This document shows positions 17,401 through 29,944 of a DNA stretch of 39,744 nucleotides, one piece after another. Each line of letters starts with the position of its first letter. Positions within the stretch are counted from its first letter, which is position 1. Position numbers and translations under genes: made by a program. Origin of the DNA: Xanthomonas sp. GTDB taxonomy: Bacteria > Pseudomonadota > Gammaproteobacteria > Xanthomonadales > SZUA-5. The notes under the pieces were generated by a model. The model worked only from the letters and a program-made list of their open reading frames with translations. It had not been told where the DNA came from and did no database searches. Location of the stretch: NCBI GenBank assembly GCA_020693165.1, contig JAIMJQ010000004.1, positions 24,289 through 64,032 on the forward strand, given 5' to 3'.

Positions 17401-19535
17401 TGCCGTTCTCCTTCGGCCAGCCGGCGCCGGTACTCCAGCTCGAACTTGCGCCTGAGCAACGCCCCCGGGTCATCGGGGACGCGCCGCAACAATTGTTCGG
17501 TGGCCTGACGCTGTTCCACCTGCGCGCGCTGCTCGGGCGTCATCGGCGGCGCCTGAGCTTCGGCGGCAGCCTCCTTGCCCTGTCCCGCGTCCAGTGCCTT
17601 TTGCATGTCCTCGCGCGCCGCCGCCTCGGCGGCCTCGCGCACTCGTGCGTCCTCGGCCTTGACGTCCGCATCGCGCTCCTGCGCTTCGGATTTGCCATCG
17701 CCGCCTTCCTGCTGAGGATCAGCGCTCGATTCCGACTCGGACTTGCCGGTGTCCGGCCGCTCGGCCTGCTCGCCTTCCGATGGCGACTTGCCGGATTGCT
17801 GTTGCGAATCCTGCTGGCCTTGCTGGCCTTGCTGGCCTTCCTGGCCTTCCTGGCCTTGCTGGCCTTCCTGGCCTTCCTGGCCTTCCTGGCCTTCCTGGCC
17901 TTCCTGGCCTTCCTGGCCTTGCTGACCCTTCTCGCCTTCCTGACCTTCCTGACCCTTCTGGCCTTGCTGGCCTTGCTGGCCTTGCTGGTCCTGATCGCCC
18001 TGTTGATCTTGCTGACCCTGTTCGCCGTTCTCGCCTTGCTGCTTCTGCGCCTGTTGCTGCTTGAGGAAGTCCTCGACCGCCTTGCGATTGGCCACGGCAT
18101 CCGGCATCCCGGGCTCGCGCGCCAGCGCTTCGTCGTACGCGCGCAGCGCATCTTCGAGCTTGCCGGCCCGCGCCAGCGCATTGCCGCGATTGTAGTCGGC
18201 GTCGGCACCATCGGCAGAGCGCCAGGCGCTGGCCGCAGCCTCAAAATCGTCGCCGCGATAAGCTGCCGCGCCAGCGAGCGCCGGATCCGGCGCCAGCGCG
18301 CGGGCGCGCTGGTGATCGCCATCCCGAAGCGCCGCAAACGCGCGCTGGTCGGCGCGGCGCCACAAGGCGTCCCAATTCCAGCCGGATGGCGGCGGCGCGT
18401 CGGGTTCGGCATCTGCGCCAGTTGCCGCAGAGCCTGGCCCCTCATCCGCGAATGTCGGCGTCGGCGACAGCGCATAACCGGTGGCCAGCACCAACGGCAA
18501 CAGCGACAGCCAACCACGCCGGAATCCAGCCAGCATCAGCGGCAACACCAGCAGCAGCAGCCAATAACCGTCATCGCTGCGGGTGACGCCGGTGTCATCT
18601 GCGCCAACGCCAGACGCCGGCGTGGCGGTCGTTGCTGCACTTCCGGCCGGGTCGAGCAGCGCCAGCGCGACCAGATCGCGGTTGTCGCTGGCCAGCGGCG
18701 CGTAGCGGCCGCCACCCGCAGCGGCTACTGCGCCGAGACTGACAGGGTCGAGGCGCGCCAGCATCGGTTTGCCGTCAGTACCGGTGATGAAACCGGACGA
18801 ACTGGTCAACGGCGCGCCGGCCAGAGTGCCGACGCCGAGCACTGACACCGTCACGCCAGCGGCACGAGCATTGACCGCTGCGCGCTCGGCATCGGCGTCA
18901 GCGCGATCGCTGATCAGCAGGATTTCGCCGCCATCGCTGCCGTTGTCGCGCAACATCGCCAGCGCGTGCTCGATGGCGCGGTCGGCGCGCTGACCCTGCA
19001 CCGGCATGATGTCCGGCGTCAGACTGTTGAGCAAAGCACCCACGGTGCGCGCATCGCGCGTGATCGGCGCCACGGTGAAGGCGTCGCCGGCATACACCAG
19101 CAGCCCGATCTGCCCGCTGCGACGCTGCTCCAGCAATTGTTGCAGCTTGGCGCGCGCCTGCACCCCGCGCGATGGCGGCAGATCGGTGGCGCGCATCGCC
19201 GCCGACAGGTCCAATGCCACCACCAACGGCGACTCCAGCTGCCACAGTGGCGCCGGTTCCTGCCGCAAGGAGGGCCCGGCAAGCGCGAGGATCGCCAGCG
19301 CAGCAGCCAGCAGCCAGAGCCAGCGGGTGCTGACGACGGTGCGTCCTTCAAGCTGCTGCAACAGGTGCGGCAGCAGATGCGGATCGACGGCGCGCTGCCA
19401 TACCGAGCGGCGACCATCGCGCTGACGCCACCACCACCCGATCGCCGGCAGCAGGAGCAGCGCAAGCAACCAGTAAGGACGCAGCCAGGCGAACTCGACG
19501 CCGCTCACGTCCATGCCGATGTCCTCCCTGCCCAC
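17397..19535 (-). CDS. VWA-domain and TPR protein (BatB-BatC fusion) with a long Gly-Gln-X low-complexity region
   Basis: N-terminal TMs and VWA ([31 protein letters not shown]), TPR ([29 protein letters not shown]), then a Q/G/E-rich repeat. Start 19535 or 19514. Confidence 0.92.
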   Translation of the reverse strand: MGREDIGMDVSGVEFAWLRPYWLLALLLLPAIGWWWRQRDGRRSVWQRAVDPHLLPHLLQQLEGRTVVSTRWLWLLAAALAILALAGPSLRQEPAPLWQLESPLVVALDLSAAMRATDLPPSRGVQARAKLQQLLEQRRSGQIGLLVYAGDAFTVAPITRDARTVGALLNSLTPDIMPVQGQRADRAIEHALAMLRDNGSDGGEILLISDRADADAERAAVNARAAGVTVSVLGVGTLAGAPLTSSSGFITGTDGKPMLARLDPVSLGAVAAAGGGRYAPLASDNRDLVALALLDPAGSAATTATPASGVGADDTGVTRSDDGYWLLLLVLPLMLAGFRRGWLSLLPLVLATGYALSPTPTFADEGPGSAATGADAEPDAPPPSGWNWDALWRRADQRAFAALRDGDHQRARALAPDPALAGAAAYRGDDFEAAASAWRSADGADADYNRGNALARAGKLEDALRAYDEALAREPGMPDAVANRKAVEDFLKQQQAQKQQGENGEQGQQDQQGDQDQQGQQGQQGQKGQEGQEGEKGQQGQEGQEGQEGQEGQEGQEGQQGQEGQEGQQGQQGQQDSQQQSGKSPSEGEQAERPDTGKSESESSADPQQEGGDGKSEAQERDADVKAEDARVREAAEAAAREDMQKALDAGQGKEAAAEAQAPPMTPEQRAQVEQRQATEQLLRRVPDDPGALLRRKFELEYRRRLAEGERQ
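17810..18055 (-). repeat. In-frame 9-nt minisatellite-like repeat encoding a (GQE/GQQ)n collagen-like tract
   Basis: ctggccttc repeated many times on plus strand; protein [57 protein letters not shown]. Confidence 0.95.
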
Positions 19536-20527
19536 AGCCGCACGGCGACGGCCAACCCGGCAAGCAACAGCGCCAGCGCCAGCGGCCAGGCGTAGCGTTC
19601 GATACGCGGCTGCAGCGCCTCGCCAGGACTGGCGGTCGGCTCGATGCGATCGAGTTCAGCGTAGATGCCGGCGAGCTCCGCGGTGTCGCGCGCCCGGAAG
19701 TAGCGGCCGCCGGTCGCGCCAGCCACGCCGCGCAGCGTCGCCTCGTCGATCTGTGCCGGCCGCTGCATGCGAATGCCGAAGAAGTTCTCCGCGCCGGAAC
19801 CGCCGAAGCCGATCGTGTGCACGCGCACCGATTCCGCTTGCGCCAGCTGCGCCGCGCGATCCGGCGTGATCGCGCCGGCGGTGTTGACGCCATCTGTCAG
19901 CAGGATGACGACACGCTCACCGCTGTTGCCGGCGCTCTCGTCGGGGTCGCCAAGGCGCTTGACTGCCAGCGCGATCGCATCGCCGATCGCGGTTTCCTGA
20001 CCGGCCAGACCGACGACGCTGTCGAGCAACTGCGCGCGCACGCTGTTGCGATCGAGGGTCAGCGGGGTCACGGCGTAAGCGCGCTCGCCGAACAGCAGCA
20101 GCCCGACGCGATCGCCAACGCGGCGGTCGAGGAAATCGGCAAGCACCGCCTTCACCGCGGTCAGGCGATCCACGACGCGACCGCCAAGACGCATGTCTTC
20201 GGCTGCCATGCTCCCCGACAGGTCGACCGCCAGCAGCAGGTCGCGCCCTTCGGCCGGCGGCTGCTGCACTGATCCCAGCTCCTGCGGGCGCGCGGCAGCG
20301 ATGCACAGCAGGCACCACGCCAGCCACCACAAGATGCTGAAGCGGATACGACGCGACTTCGCGCCGGCTCTGCCGAGCGCATCGACCTCCGCAGCAAACG
20401 GCACGCGCAGCGCCGAGTCCAGCGCCGATGGCGCCGGCGGCATCCAGCGCGCCACCAGCCACGGCAGCGGCAGGGCCAGCAGCAGCCATGGCCATGCCAG
20501 TTCCCAGGTCAGCAATTGCGCGATCAC
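19505..20527 (-). CDS. batA: VWA-domain protein BatA
   Basis: VIAQLLTWELAWPWLLLALPLPWLVARWMPP...DLLLAVDLSGSMAAEDMRLGGRVVDRLTAVK (MIDAS DLSGS). GTG start gives a GTGA overlap with the upstream gene. Confidence 0.9.
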   Translation of the reverse strand: MIAQLLTWELAWPWLLLALPLPWLVARWMPPAPSALDSALRVPFAAEVDALGRAGAKSRRIRFSILWWLAWCLLCIAAARPQELGSVQQPPAEGRDLLLAVDLSGSMAAEDMRLGGRVVDRLTAVKAVLADFLDRRVGDRVGLLLFGERAYAVTPLTLDRNSVRAQLLDSVVGLAGQETAIGDAIALAVKRLGDPDESAGNSGERVVILLTDGVNTAGAITPDRAAQLAQAESVRVHTIGFGGSGAENFFGIRMQRPAQIDEATLRGVAGATGGRYFRARDTAELAGIYAELDRIEPTASPGEALQPRIERYAWPLALALLLAGLAVAVRLWAGRTSAWT

Positions 20528-20988
20528 GGCAGCCCTGCCAGGGTCAGGAAGCAGTGCCGTGCCGGAGCCCGCAGCGCCGCCAACTGCGCGGCATCGGGCG
20601 CCGCCTGGTAGGGACCGTCGTGCAGCACGCGGCCGGCGCCCTGGGTAAAGAACGCCGGTTCCTGGCCGCCGGCCTGGTCGAGGAATTCGAGCCACGCCTC
20701 GCCGACCATCGCGGCCGCTGCCGGCGAGCGCACCCGCGCCGCGCGTCGCAGCAATTGCGAAATTGCTGCAAGCTGTGCCTGCGGGTCGGCCAGTCCAAGT
20801 ACAGCATCGAACTCGGCCTGCAGCGCCAGGCGACGTCGACGTGCGCGCCAGCGCTGACGCAGGAATGATGCAAGCATCCAGACGACCGCCAGCAGCACCA
20901 GCGCCAGCAGCCACCAGCCCGGCGCCGGCGGCCACCACGACGGCTCCGGCGGAAGGTGAATGTCGCGCAACTGCAGTTGCGGATTCAT
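20524..20988 (-). CDS. DUF4381 domain-containing membrane protein
   Basis: MNPQLQLRDIHLPPEPSWWPPAPGWWLLALVLLAVVWMLASFLRQRWRARRRRLALQAEF: DUF4381 signature; position in Bat operon. Confidence 0.9.
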   Translation of the reverse strand: MNPQLQLRDIHLPPEPSWWPPAPGWWLLALVLLAVVWMLASFLRQRWRARRRRLALQAEFDAVLGLADPQAQLAAISQLLRRAARVRSPAAAAMVGEAWLEFLDQAGGQEPAFFTQGAGRVLHDGPYQAAPDAAQLAALRAPARHCFLTLAGLP

Positions 20989-21899
20989 GCCGCCTCGCGT
21001 CGATGCGGCAACAGCGCCGCCAGCACCCGGTCGGGCTGTTCGTCGGTGCGCAGCACCAGCACGCGCCAGCCCAGGCGCGCCAGGCGCGCTGTGGCGTGCT
21101 CGAAGCGCGCACCGAAAGCCTGCGTCCAGTCGCAGCGGACGCGTTCATCGGACAAGTCCAGCTCCATCCGCGCGCGTTCGCCGGCAAAAGCCACCCGCGC
21201 CTGCGGCGGCGCCAGTTCCAGCGGGTCGACCAGCAGCACGGCAAAGGCATCATGGTGCGCCGCCAGTGCACTCCAGCGAGCATCGGCAACGGCGTCGACA
21301 CTGCGCGGATCGAGCAGCGCGACCAGCCGCGTGCCGGGCTTGCTGACACGCGCCGCCGACTGCAGCGCGACATCCAGCCCGAGATCGTCGGCGGGTGGTG
21401 ACTGATACCAGCGATTCAGCGCGTCGAGCACGCGCAAGGCCCCGCGCGCACTGCCGGCGGGCGGCAACGGCGGCTCGCCGTGGGTGCCGCGCAGCGCGCT
21501 GATGCGATCACCGCTGCGCTGCGCCGCCCAGGCGGTCAGTGCGCCAACTTCCGCCGCCAGCACCGACTTGAAGCAGCGCCGCGTTCCGAAATACAACGAT
21601 GCCGCGGTATCGGCGATCAACAGCGTCACCCGATCACGCTCGGCGTGGAACACCTTGGTATGCGTGCGTCCGGTGCGCGCAGTGACGCGCCAGTCGATAT
21701 GGCGGGCGTCATCGCCCTGCGCGTACAGCCGCGATTCGGCGTAGTCCATGCCACGCCCGCGCAACGGCGACGTCGCCGGACCGGCACCGCTGCCCTGCGC
21801 ACGCTGCGGCGGCGGCCACGCCAGCACCCGCGCGCGCAGTGCAATCAGTTCAGCGAGCGAGGGGCGCAGGCCTGGGTTCGGGTTGGCACGGCTGGACAT
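20985..21899 (-). CDS. DUF58 domain-containing protein
   Basis: RGRGMDYAESRLYAQGDDARHIDWRVTARTGRTHTKVFHAERDR: DUF58 signature. Confidence 0.93.
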   Translation of the reverse strand: MSSRANPNPGLRPSLAELIALRARVLAWPPPQRAQGSGAGPATSPLRGRGMDYAESRLYAQGDDARHIDWRVTARTGRTHTKVFHAERDRVTLLIADTAASLYFGTRRCFKSVLAAEVGALTAWAAQRSGDRISALRGTHGEPPLPPAGSARGALRVLDALNRWYQSPPADDLGLDVALQSAARVSKPGTRLVALLDPRSVDAVADARWSALAAHHDAFAVLLVDPLELAPPQARVAFAGERARMELDLSDERVRCDWTQAFGARFEHATARLARLGWRVLVLRTDEQPDRVLAALLPHRREAA

Positions 21900-21905
21900 C
21901 AGGAC

Positions 21906-21985
21906 GTCTGGTCGTTGGTTGTCGTTGAAAGCCGGTGATCAGTACTCATGGCTGTGGCTGCCAACAACCAGCAACCAACAACCAG
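21906..21985. repeat. GGTTG/CAACC-rich inverted repeat
   Basis: ggtcgttggttgtcgttg ... gccaacaaccagcaaccaacaaccag in the DUF58-moxR gap. Confidence 0.6.
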
Positions 21986-21995
21986 AAACTGCCCT

Positions 21996-23012
21996 TCACG
22001 GCAGCGGCACTCGCTGCAACAACTCCGCAACCAGACGTCCGCCATCCCAGCCCTCTGCCGTCGCTTCGTAGCCAGGCAGCACGCGGTGGCGGAGCACGTC
22101 GGGCGCAATCGCGTGGATGTCCTCGGGAGTCACGAAGTCGCGGCCGGCGAGCCAGGCACGGGCGCGGGCGCAGCGCTCCAGTGCGATCGAGCCGCGCGGA
22201 CTCGCGCCCCAGGCAATGCGCCGGGCCAGCGTCGCGTCGTAGGCCCGCGCGTCGCGGGATGCCAGCACCAGTTCCACCAGGTAGCGTTCCAGCGCCGGCG
22301 CAAAGTGCAGGTCGAGCACCGCTTCGCGCGCGGCGAAGATGTCCGCCTGGGACAGGCGCAGCAACGGTTCGGCCTGGTGGCGCAGCGCATTGCGCGCCTG
22401 GTCGCGAACCAGCCGCAGGATTTCAGTCTCGGCGCCAGCCTCCGGATAGCCGACGCGCACATGCATCAGGAAACGATCGAGCTGCGCTTCGGGCAATGGA
22501 TAGGTGCCCTCCTGCTCGATCGGATTCTGCGTCGCCATGACCAGGAACAGTTGCGGCAACGCGTAGGTCTTGCCACCAACGGTGATCTGGCGCTCGCCCA
22601 TTGCCTCCAGCAGCGCCGATTGCACCTTGGCCGGGGCGCGGTTGATCTCGTCGGCCAGCAGCAGATTGTGGAACAGCGGGCCGGGCTGGAACTCGAAACG
22701 ACCCTCCTGCTGGCGCCAGATATCGGTGCCGGTCAGGTCCGACGGCAACAGATCCGGGGTGAACTGGACGCGCTGGAAATTGGCCTCGACGCGCGTCGCC
22801 AGCGCCTTCACCGCGGTGGTCTTGGCCAGTCCCGGCGCACCCTCGACCAGCAGATGGCCGTCGGCCAGCAACGCGATCAACAAGCGCTCGACCAGCGCCG
22901 CCTGGCCGATCACCTGCGCCGTCAGCGCCTCGCGCAACTCGCGAAAGCGCGTGTGCAGGGCTGAAGGGTCGGCAGCAGTTGCGGAATCAACGGTCAGGTC
23001 TGAGGCATCCAT
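21996..23012 (-). CDS. MoxR family AAA+ ATPase
   Basis: LLVEGAPGLAKTTAVKALA (Walker A), FTPDLLPSDLTGTDIW, LLADEINRAPAKVQSALLEAMGERQIT, MATQNPIEQEGTYPLPEAQLDRF. Confidence 0.95.
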   Translation of the reverse strand: MDASDLTVDSATAADPSALHTRFRELREALTAQVIGQAALVERLLIALLADGHLLVEGAPGLAKTTAVKALATRVEANFQRVQFTPDLLPSDLTGTDIWRQQEGRFEFQPGPLFHNLLLADEINRAPAKVQSALLEAMGERQITVGGKTYALPQLFLVMATQNPIEQEGTYPLPEAQLDRFLMHVRVGYPEAGAETEILRLVRDQARNALRHQAEPLLRLSQADIFAAREAVLDLHFAPALERYLVELVLASRDARAYDATLARRIAWGASPRGSIALERCARARAWLAGRDFVTPEDIHAIAPDVLRHRVLPGYEATAEGWDGGRLVAELLQRVPLP

Positions 23013-23140
23013 GCTGGCTCGCGCTTGGGTCGGGGGCCGCCGTGAGACCACGGCGTGAGCAAAAAGTTCTCCCCTGTGGGAACGAGGTGTACGCCACCGT
23101 CGTCGAGATTGTCGCGTCGCCGGTCGCGGCGTAGACGTCG

Positions 23141-24106
23141 CTACGCGAGCGCAAACGGAAACGCGATCACCTCGTCGATCGTCTGCGCTCCGACCAGCCA
23201 CAGGTGCAAACGCTCGATGCCGAGCGCGACGCCGGCGCAATCGGGCATCTGCGGCAGCGCCGCCAGCAGGCGCTCGTCGATCTGCGGCAGTTCGCTGTCA
23301 CGAGTCTTTCGCACCGCAAGATCGTGCTCGAAGCGCCGCCGCTGCTCACCGGCATCGTCGAGTTCGTGATAGCCGTTGGCAACTTCGAAGCGGCCGAGAT
23401 ACAGCTCGAAGCGCTCCGCCACACGCGAGTCTGCGGGACTGATCCGCGCCAGCGCCGCCTGACTGGCCGGAAAGTCGTACAGGAACAGCAGATCGTCCGC
23501 CCGCAGTCGCGGTTCGATGCAGTGGCTGCGGATCAGGTCGAGCAGGTCATCGCGACCGAGCCCGGGCAACTCGACGCCATGGTCCGTCAGGGCGACCGCC
23601 AGTTCCGCGTCGGAAGCCGACAGCGGATCAACGCCAGCATGGCGCAGATAGCAGTCGCGGTAGCTCAAGCGTTCGACGCTGCCGATCTGGCGTCCGAACA
23701 ATGCCGCCGCCGCGCGCACCAGCGCCTCGACCTCATCCATCAATCGATGGTGGTCGAAGCCGACGCGATACCACTCCAGCAGCGTGAACTCGGGGTTATG
23801 TCGCGGACCGCATTCGCCATCGCGAAACACCCTGGCGATCTCGTAGAGGTCGCCGCTGCCAGCCGCCAGCAGGCGCTTGTGGAAGAACTCGGGCGAAGTC
23901 CGGAGGTAGCGTAGCGGCAGTCCGCCACGCTGCGGACCGCAGTACCGGGTCACGAAGCTGTCGATGTTCGGATCGGTGTTGCCGGCCTGCGACAGCACTG
24001 GCGTGGTCACTTCGACGACATTGCGCGCGACGAAGAAGCGGCGCACTTCGGCGAGCAGGCGCGCGCGTTGCTGCAAGCGGTCACGCAGGGTCACCGGGAA
24101 GATCAA
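23141..24106 (-). CDS. epmA: Elongation factor P--(R)-beta-lysine ligase
   Basis: Class II LysRS-like without anticodon domain: FFVARNVVEVTTPVLSQAGNTDPNIDSF, YLRTSPEFFHKRLLAAGSGDLYEIARVFRDGECGPRHNPEFTLLEWYR, GVALGIERLHL. Confidence 0.93.
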   Translation of the reverse strand: MIFPVTLRDRLQQRARLLAEVRRFFVARNVVEVTTPVLSQAGNTDPNIDSFVTRYCGPQRGGLPLRYLRTSPEFFHKRLLAAGSGDLYEIARVFRDGECGPRHNPEFTLLEWYRVGFDHHRLMDEVEALVRAAAALFGRQIGSVERLSYRDCYLRHAGVDPLSASDAELAVALTDHGVELPGLGRDDLLDLIRSHCIEPRLRADDLLFLYDFPASQAALARISPADSRVAERFELYLGRFEVANGYHELDDAGEQRRRFEHDLAVRKTRDSELPQIDERLLAALPQMPDCAGVALGIERLHLWLVGAQTIDEVIAFPFALA

Positions 24107-24112
24107 GGGCTG

Positions 24113-24284
24113 TATTTGTCCGCAATGAACGCAAAGGAAAGCATAAGATTTCAGTTTGCTCTGTGCTTGCCTGCTTCCGGCACATTGCTATCCGCGCCAC
24201 CAGCGCAGCCGCGAGTTCGCACCATTTCCCTCCCTTCGATTGCTCTACTTTGCGTCATTTGCGCCGTTTGCGGACAAAAATGCC
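24113..24284. repeat. Two inverted copies of a TTTGTCCGCAAAxGACGCAAA element between ligA and epmA
   Basis: 24113-24147 tatttgtccgcaatgaacgcaaaggaaagcataag (plus); 24248-24284 ctttgcgtcatttgcgccgtttgcggacaaaaatgc (minus copy). Confidence 0.75.
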
Positions 24285-24287
24285 TTC

Positions 24288-27189
<2,902 letters not shown>

Positions 27190-27353
27190 GGCTTGGGGAC
27201 TAATTCGGCTCGAATCCAGCGCGCAGCATACGCAACCATCGCGCACACGCGAAACGCACCGTGATGCGGGTCATTCCTGGATCAAGTTCCTTGTTGATTG
27301 GCGGTGCGCTACCGTTATCATCGGTGCGGTGTCCCCATCCCCGGCGATTGCGC

Positions 27354-28814
27354 GTGTCATTCCTCGATCGACTCAAGCGCGAAGCGGACCAACAACGGCA
27401 ACAAGCCGAGCAACAGGCGCTGGAGCGGGAACAGCGCGAGACGCGTTACCGCTCGCAGATCGAGCCGAAGATGAAGGCCCTGCTCGCGTACCTCGAAGGG
27501 TTGGCGGCGACCCTGCTTGAGGTCAAGCCCGCGATCGTCGTGCGCATGGCCATCCAGGGTTACGGTGAGCTTTGCGCCGTGCCCTTTTTTGACTACAAGA
27601 TTGAGCACGAACGCCGCCACCGCAGCTTCACGATCACCATGACCTGGAGCATGAAGGTCGATGGCGAGCGTGCTCCGATCGTGCGTGCCGATGGCGTTAC
27701 CCGGGTCAAGGCGCTGACCAGCATCTTCCGCCAGTACCATCTCGGCGGCATCAAGGAAGAGAAGCGCACACCGCAGGGCGAACTTTCGTGCGCCACCTTT
27801 CACGCCCGCGGTTACATCAAGGCGCGCATGGAAGCAACGATCTCGGCAGACGACCCGGTCTTGCGACTGATCTTCGACAATGCAAGCTGGCTCGGCGCCA
27901 GTCGCCGCCAGGTGCCGTGGGAGCAGATCGACGACGACCTGTTCGACCGCATCGCGCGCTTCATAGTCCGTGAGGACGATTCGCTGTTCACCGAGGAATT
28001 GTCAGACGCGCTGAAGCAGAAGTTACGCAGGGAACCGCAGCCGCCTGCGCCTGCAGTCCCGACCGCGGCGGCCGCGCGTGACGCCGCGCCGCGGCCGGTC
28101 AGTCACGCTGCGCCGATCGCGGCGCAAGCATCCGTACCGGTACCCGCAGCACCGGCACTGAAGCCAGCACAATCGCAAGACACGGCTTCTGCGCCGGGCA
28201 ACGCTGCCGCGCTGGCGCTGATGGCGCAGGGCGAGATGATCGAGATCGACGAAAGCAAGCTCGGTCTGGCCGACTTCAAGGAATCCGAGCAGCCGTCGAG
28301 CGTGTTTTCTGCCGATGCCCTGCGCCGGGCAGCACCCGCGCCGAAACTCGATTCGTCGCCACTCACCACCGCTGTCGGCACGATCCCGGCGCCGCCGCCG
28401 GTTGCCGCAGGTGAGGTCATCGCGATCGACGAAAGCAAGCTTGGCCTCGACCTCGAACCGGCGCCGATCGTGATCGAGCGCGTGCCGGTCATGGCACCCA
28501 TGTCGTCGCCGCTGCCGGCGACTCCTGCTGTTCTGCCGCCCGCGGCCGCGACGCCGCAGTCCCTGCAAACGCCAGCTCCGCGCCCCTCGGCACCCGCAAA
28601 CGCTGCGCAGTTGCCCGCGGAGACCGCTGTGCAGCGAGCGGCGGTGCAACCGCCACGCCCGCCAGCCGTCGCTGCGGCGCCGTCCGAGCCCACCAGCAAC
28701 CAAGCTGCGCCGACCGAGGAGGTGCAGGAGCGCGATGCCGCGCTGTTCCGTTTGCGCATGCGCGCGATGATGGCGCGCCTGCGCAGCGACGAAGCCGGCG
28801 ACGCCAACGGCTGA
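27354..28814 (+). CDS. Uncharacterised protein: folded N-terminal region and Ala/Pro-rich disordered C-terminus with a duplicated IDESKLGL motif
   Basis: GTG start (VSFLDRLKREADQQRQQAEQQ...). GEMIEIDESKLGL (28230-28268) and GEVIAIDESKLGL (28410-28448) lie in a low-complexity tail. Confidence 0.75.
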   Translation: MSFLDRLKREADQQRQQAEQQALEREQRETRYRSQIEPKMKALLAYLEGLAATLLEVKPAIVVRMAIQGYGELCAVPFFDYKIEHERRHRSFTITMTWSMKVDGERAPIVRADGVTRVKALTSIFRQYHLGGIKEEKRTPQGELSCATFHARGYIKARMEATISADDPVLRLIFDNASWLGASRRQVPWEQIDDDLFDRIARFIVREDDSLFTEELSDALKQKLRREPQPPAPAVPTAAAARDAAPRPVSHAAPIAAQASVPVPAAPALKPAQSQDTASAPGNAAALALMAQGEMIEIDESKLGLADFKESEQPSSVFSADALRRAAPAPKLDSSPLTTAVGTIPAPPPVAAGEVIAIDESKLGLDLEPAPIVIERVPVMAPMSSPLPATPAVLPPAAATPQSLQTPAPRPSAPANAAQLPAETAVQRAAVQPPRPPAVAAAPSEPTSNQAAPTEEVQERDAALFRLRMRAMMARLRSDEAGDANG

Positions 28815-28854
28815 TCGCGCATCCGCCGCGATCGCGCATCCCGCTCGACCCGGC

Positions 28855-29790
28855 TCAGATCAGGCGAATTTCGCGCAAGCGCTCGAGCAGATAGTCATTC
28901 GCCGTGATCGGCTGCGGATAGCGGCTCGGGTTGTCGGCGGTCACACATTGCGCCAGCACGTCGATCGGGAAGTCCGGGTTGGGGTGCAGGAAGAACGGCA
29001 CCGAATAACGCGGTTGTCGCGAGTTGGCGCCGGGCGGGTTGACCACCCGGTGGGAGGTCGACGGATAGACGTGGTTGGTGAGGCGTTGCAGCATGTCGCC
29101 GATATTGACGACGATGGCGTCGCCCGCGGTGGTCACCGGCAGCCATTCGCCCTGGCGCGTCAGCACCTGCAGACCTTCGGCGCTGGCGCCGACCAGCAGT
29201 GTGATCAGGTTGATGTCCTCGTGGGCACCGGCGCGCTCATTCGGCACCTCGTCTTCGGTGATCGGCGGATAGTGGATCGGCCGCAGGATCGAATTGCCGA
29301 AGTGGGTCTTGTCGTCGAAGTAGTGTTCCGGCAGATCGATGTGCAGCGCCAGCGCGCGCAGCACGCGCGAGCCCAACCGGTCGAGCGCCTGGTAGAGGCC
29401 GTAACCCAGCTCGCGGAATTCGGGGACCTCCTCGGGCCACAGGTTCTCCGGCATGACCTCGGCATACGGCGAGTCGCGCGGAATTTCGCGACCGATATGC
29501 CAGAACTCCTTGAGATCGGGGTGCTGCGAATCCTTCGCGGTCTCGACCATGAACGGCGTGTAGCCGCGTGCCCCGCCGCCGCCTTCGACATGGTAGCGAC
29601 GCTTGGTGGCCTCGGGCAGGTCGAAGAAGCGCTTGAACGCGGCATAGGCACCATCGATCAGGCGCGAAGGAATTTCGTGCCCGGAAATGCAGCAAAAGCC
29701 GAACTCCCGGTAAGCGCGACCGAGTTCGCCGACGAATGCCGCGCGATCGCTGTCGAAGCGACGAATGTCGAGAGTAGGTACGCCAGCCAT
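28855..29790 (-). CDS. 2OG-Fe(II) oxygenase, isopenicillin N synthase-like family
   Basis: REFGFCCISGHEIP, GAHEDINLITLLVGASAEGLQVLTRQGEW (HxD), TSHRVVNPPGANSRQPRYSVPFFLHPNPD (distal His/Arg). Confidence 0.93.
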   Translation of the reverse strand: MAGVPTLDIRRFDSDRAAFVGELGRAYREFGFCCISGHEIPSRLIDGAYAAFKRFFDLPEATKRRYHVEGGGGARGYTPFMVETAKDSQHPDLKEFWHIGREIPRDSPYAEVMPENLWPEEVPEFRELGYGLYQALDRLGSRVLRALALHIDLPEHYFDDKTHFGNSILRPIHYPPITEDEVPNERAGAHEDINLITLLVGASAEGLQVLTRQGEWLPVTTAGDAIVVNIGDMLQRLTNHVYPSTSHRVVNPPGANSRQPRYSVPFFLHPNPDFPIDVLAQCVTADNPSRYPQPITANDYLLERLREIRLI

Positions 29791-29840
29791 GCTTGCCAGT
29801 CCCGCGACTTTGAAAAGGCGGCGAGTCTAGCAGCCTGAGC

Positions 29841-29868
29841 GTTTCCCCCGCGCCGTTCCGGGGGAAAC
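29841..29868. terminator. Hairpin GTTTCCCCC-N10-GGGGGAAAC downstream of the phosphate permease gene
   Basis: Perfect 9-bp stem with 10-nt loop; no T run, so terminator role is tentative. Confidence 0.45.
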
Positions 29869-29944
29869 AGTCGAAGGACGAACGCTGGCATTGCGGAATG
29901 ACGACCCATCGGCGATCGGATCCCCCGTCACGAGCAAATGCTGT

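Noticed and set aside
17810-18055. CRISPR-like array
   Set aside because: Period is 9 nt and in frame with a coding sequence; no spacers. It is a coding minisatellite.
17400-18845. 481-aa plus-strand ORF with [16 protein letters not shown] repeats, and [15 protein letters not shown] ORFs at 17743-18064
   Set aside because: Antisense readings of the GQE minisatellite in the BatB/C gene; the repeat fully explains them.
23013-23140. Possible REP or sRNA between moxR and epmA (ctgtgggaacgaggtgtacgcc)
   Set aside because: Only partial resemblance to REP sequence and no clear palindrome pair or terminator found by eye.
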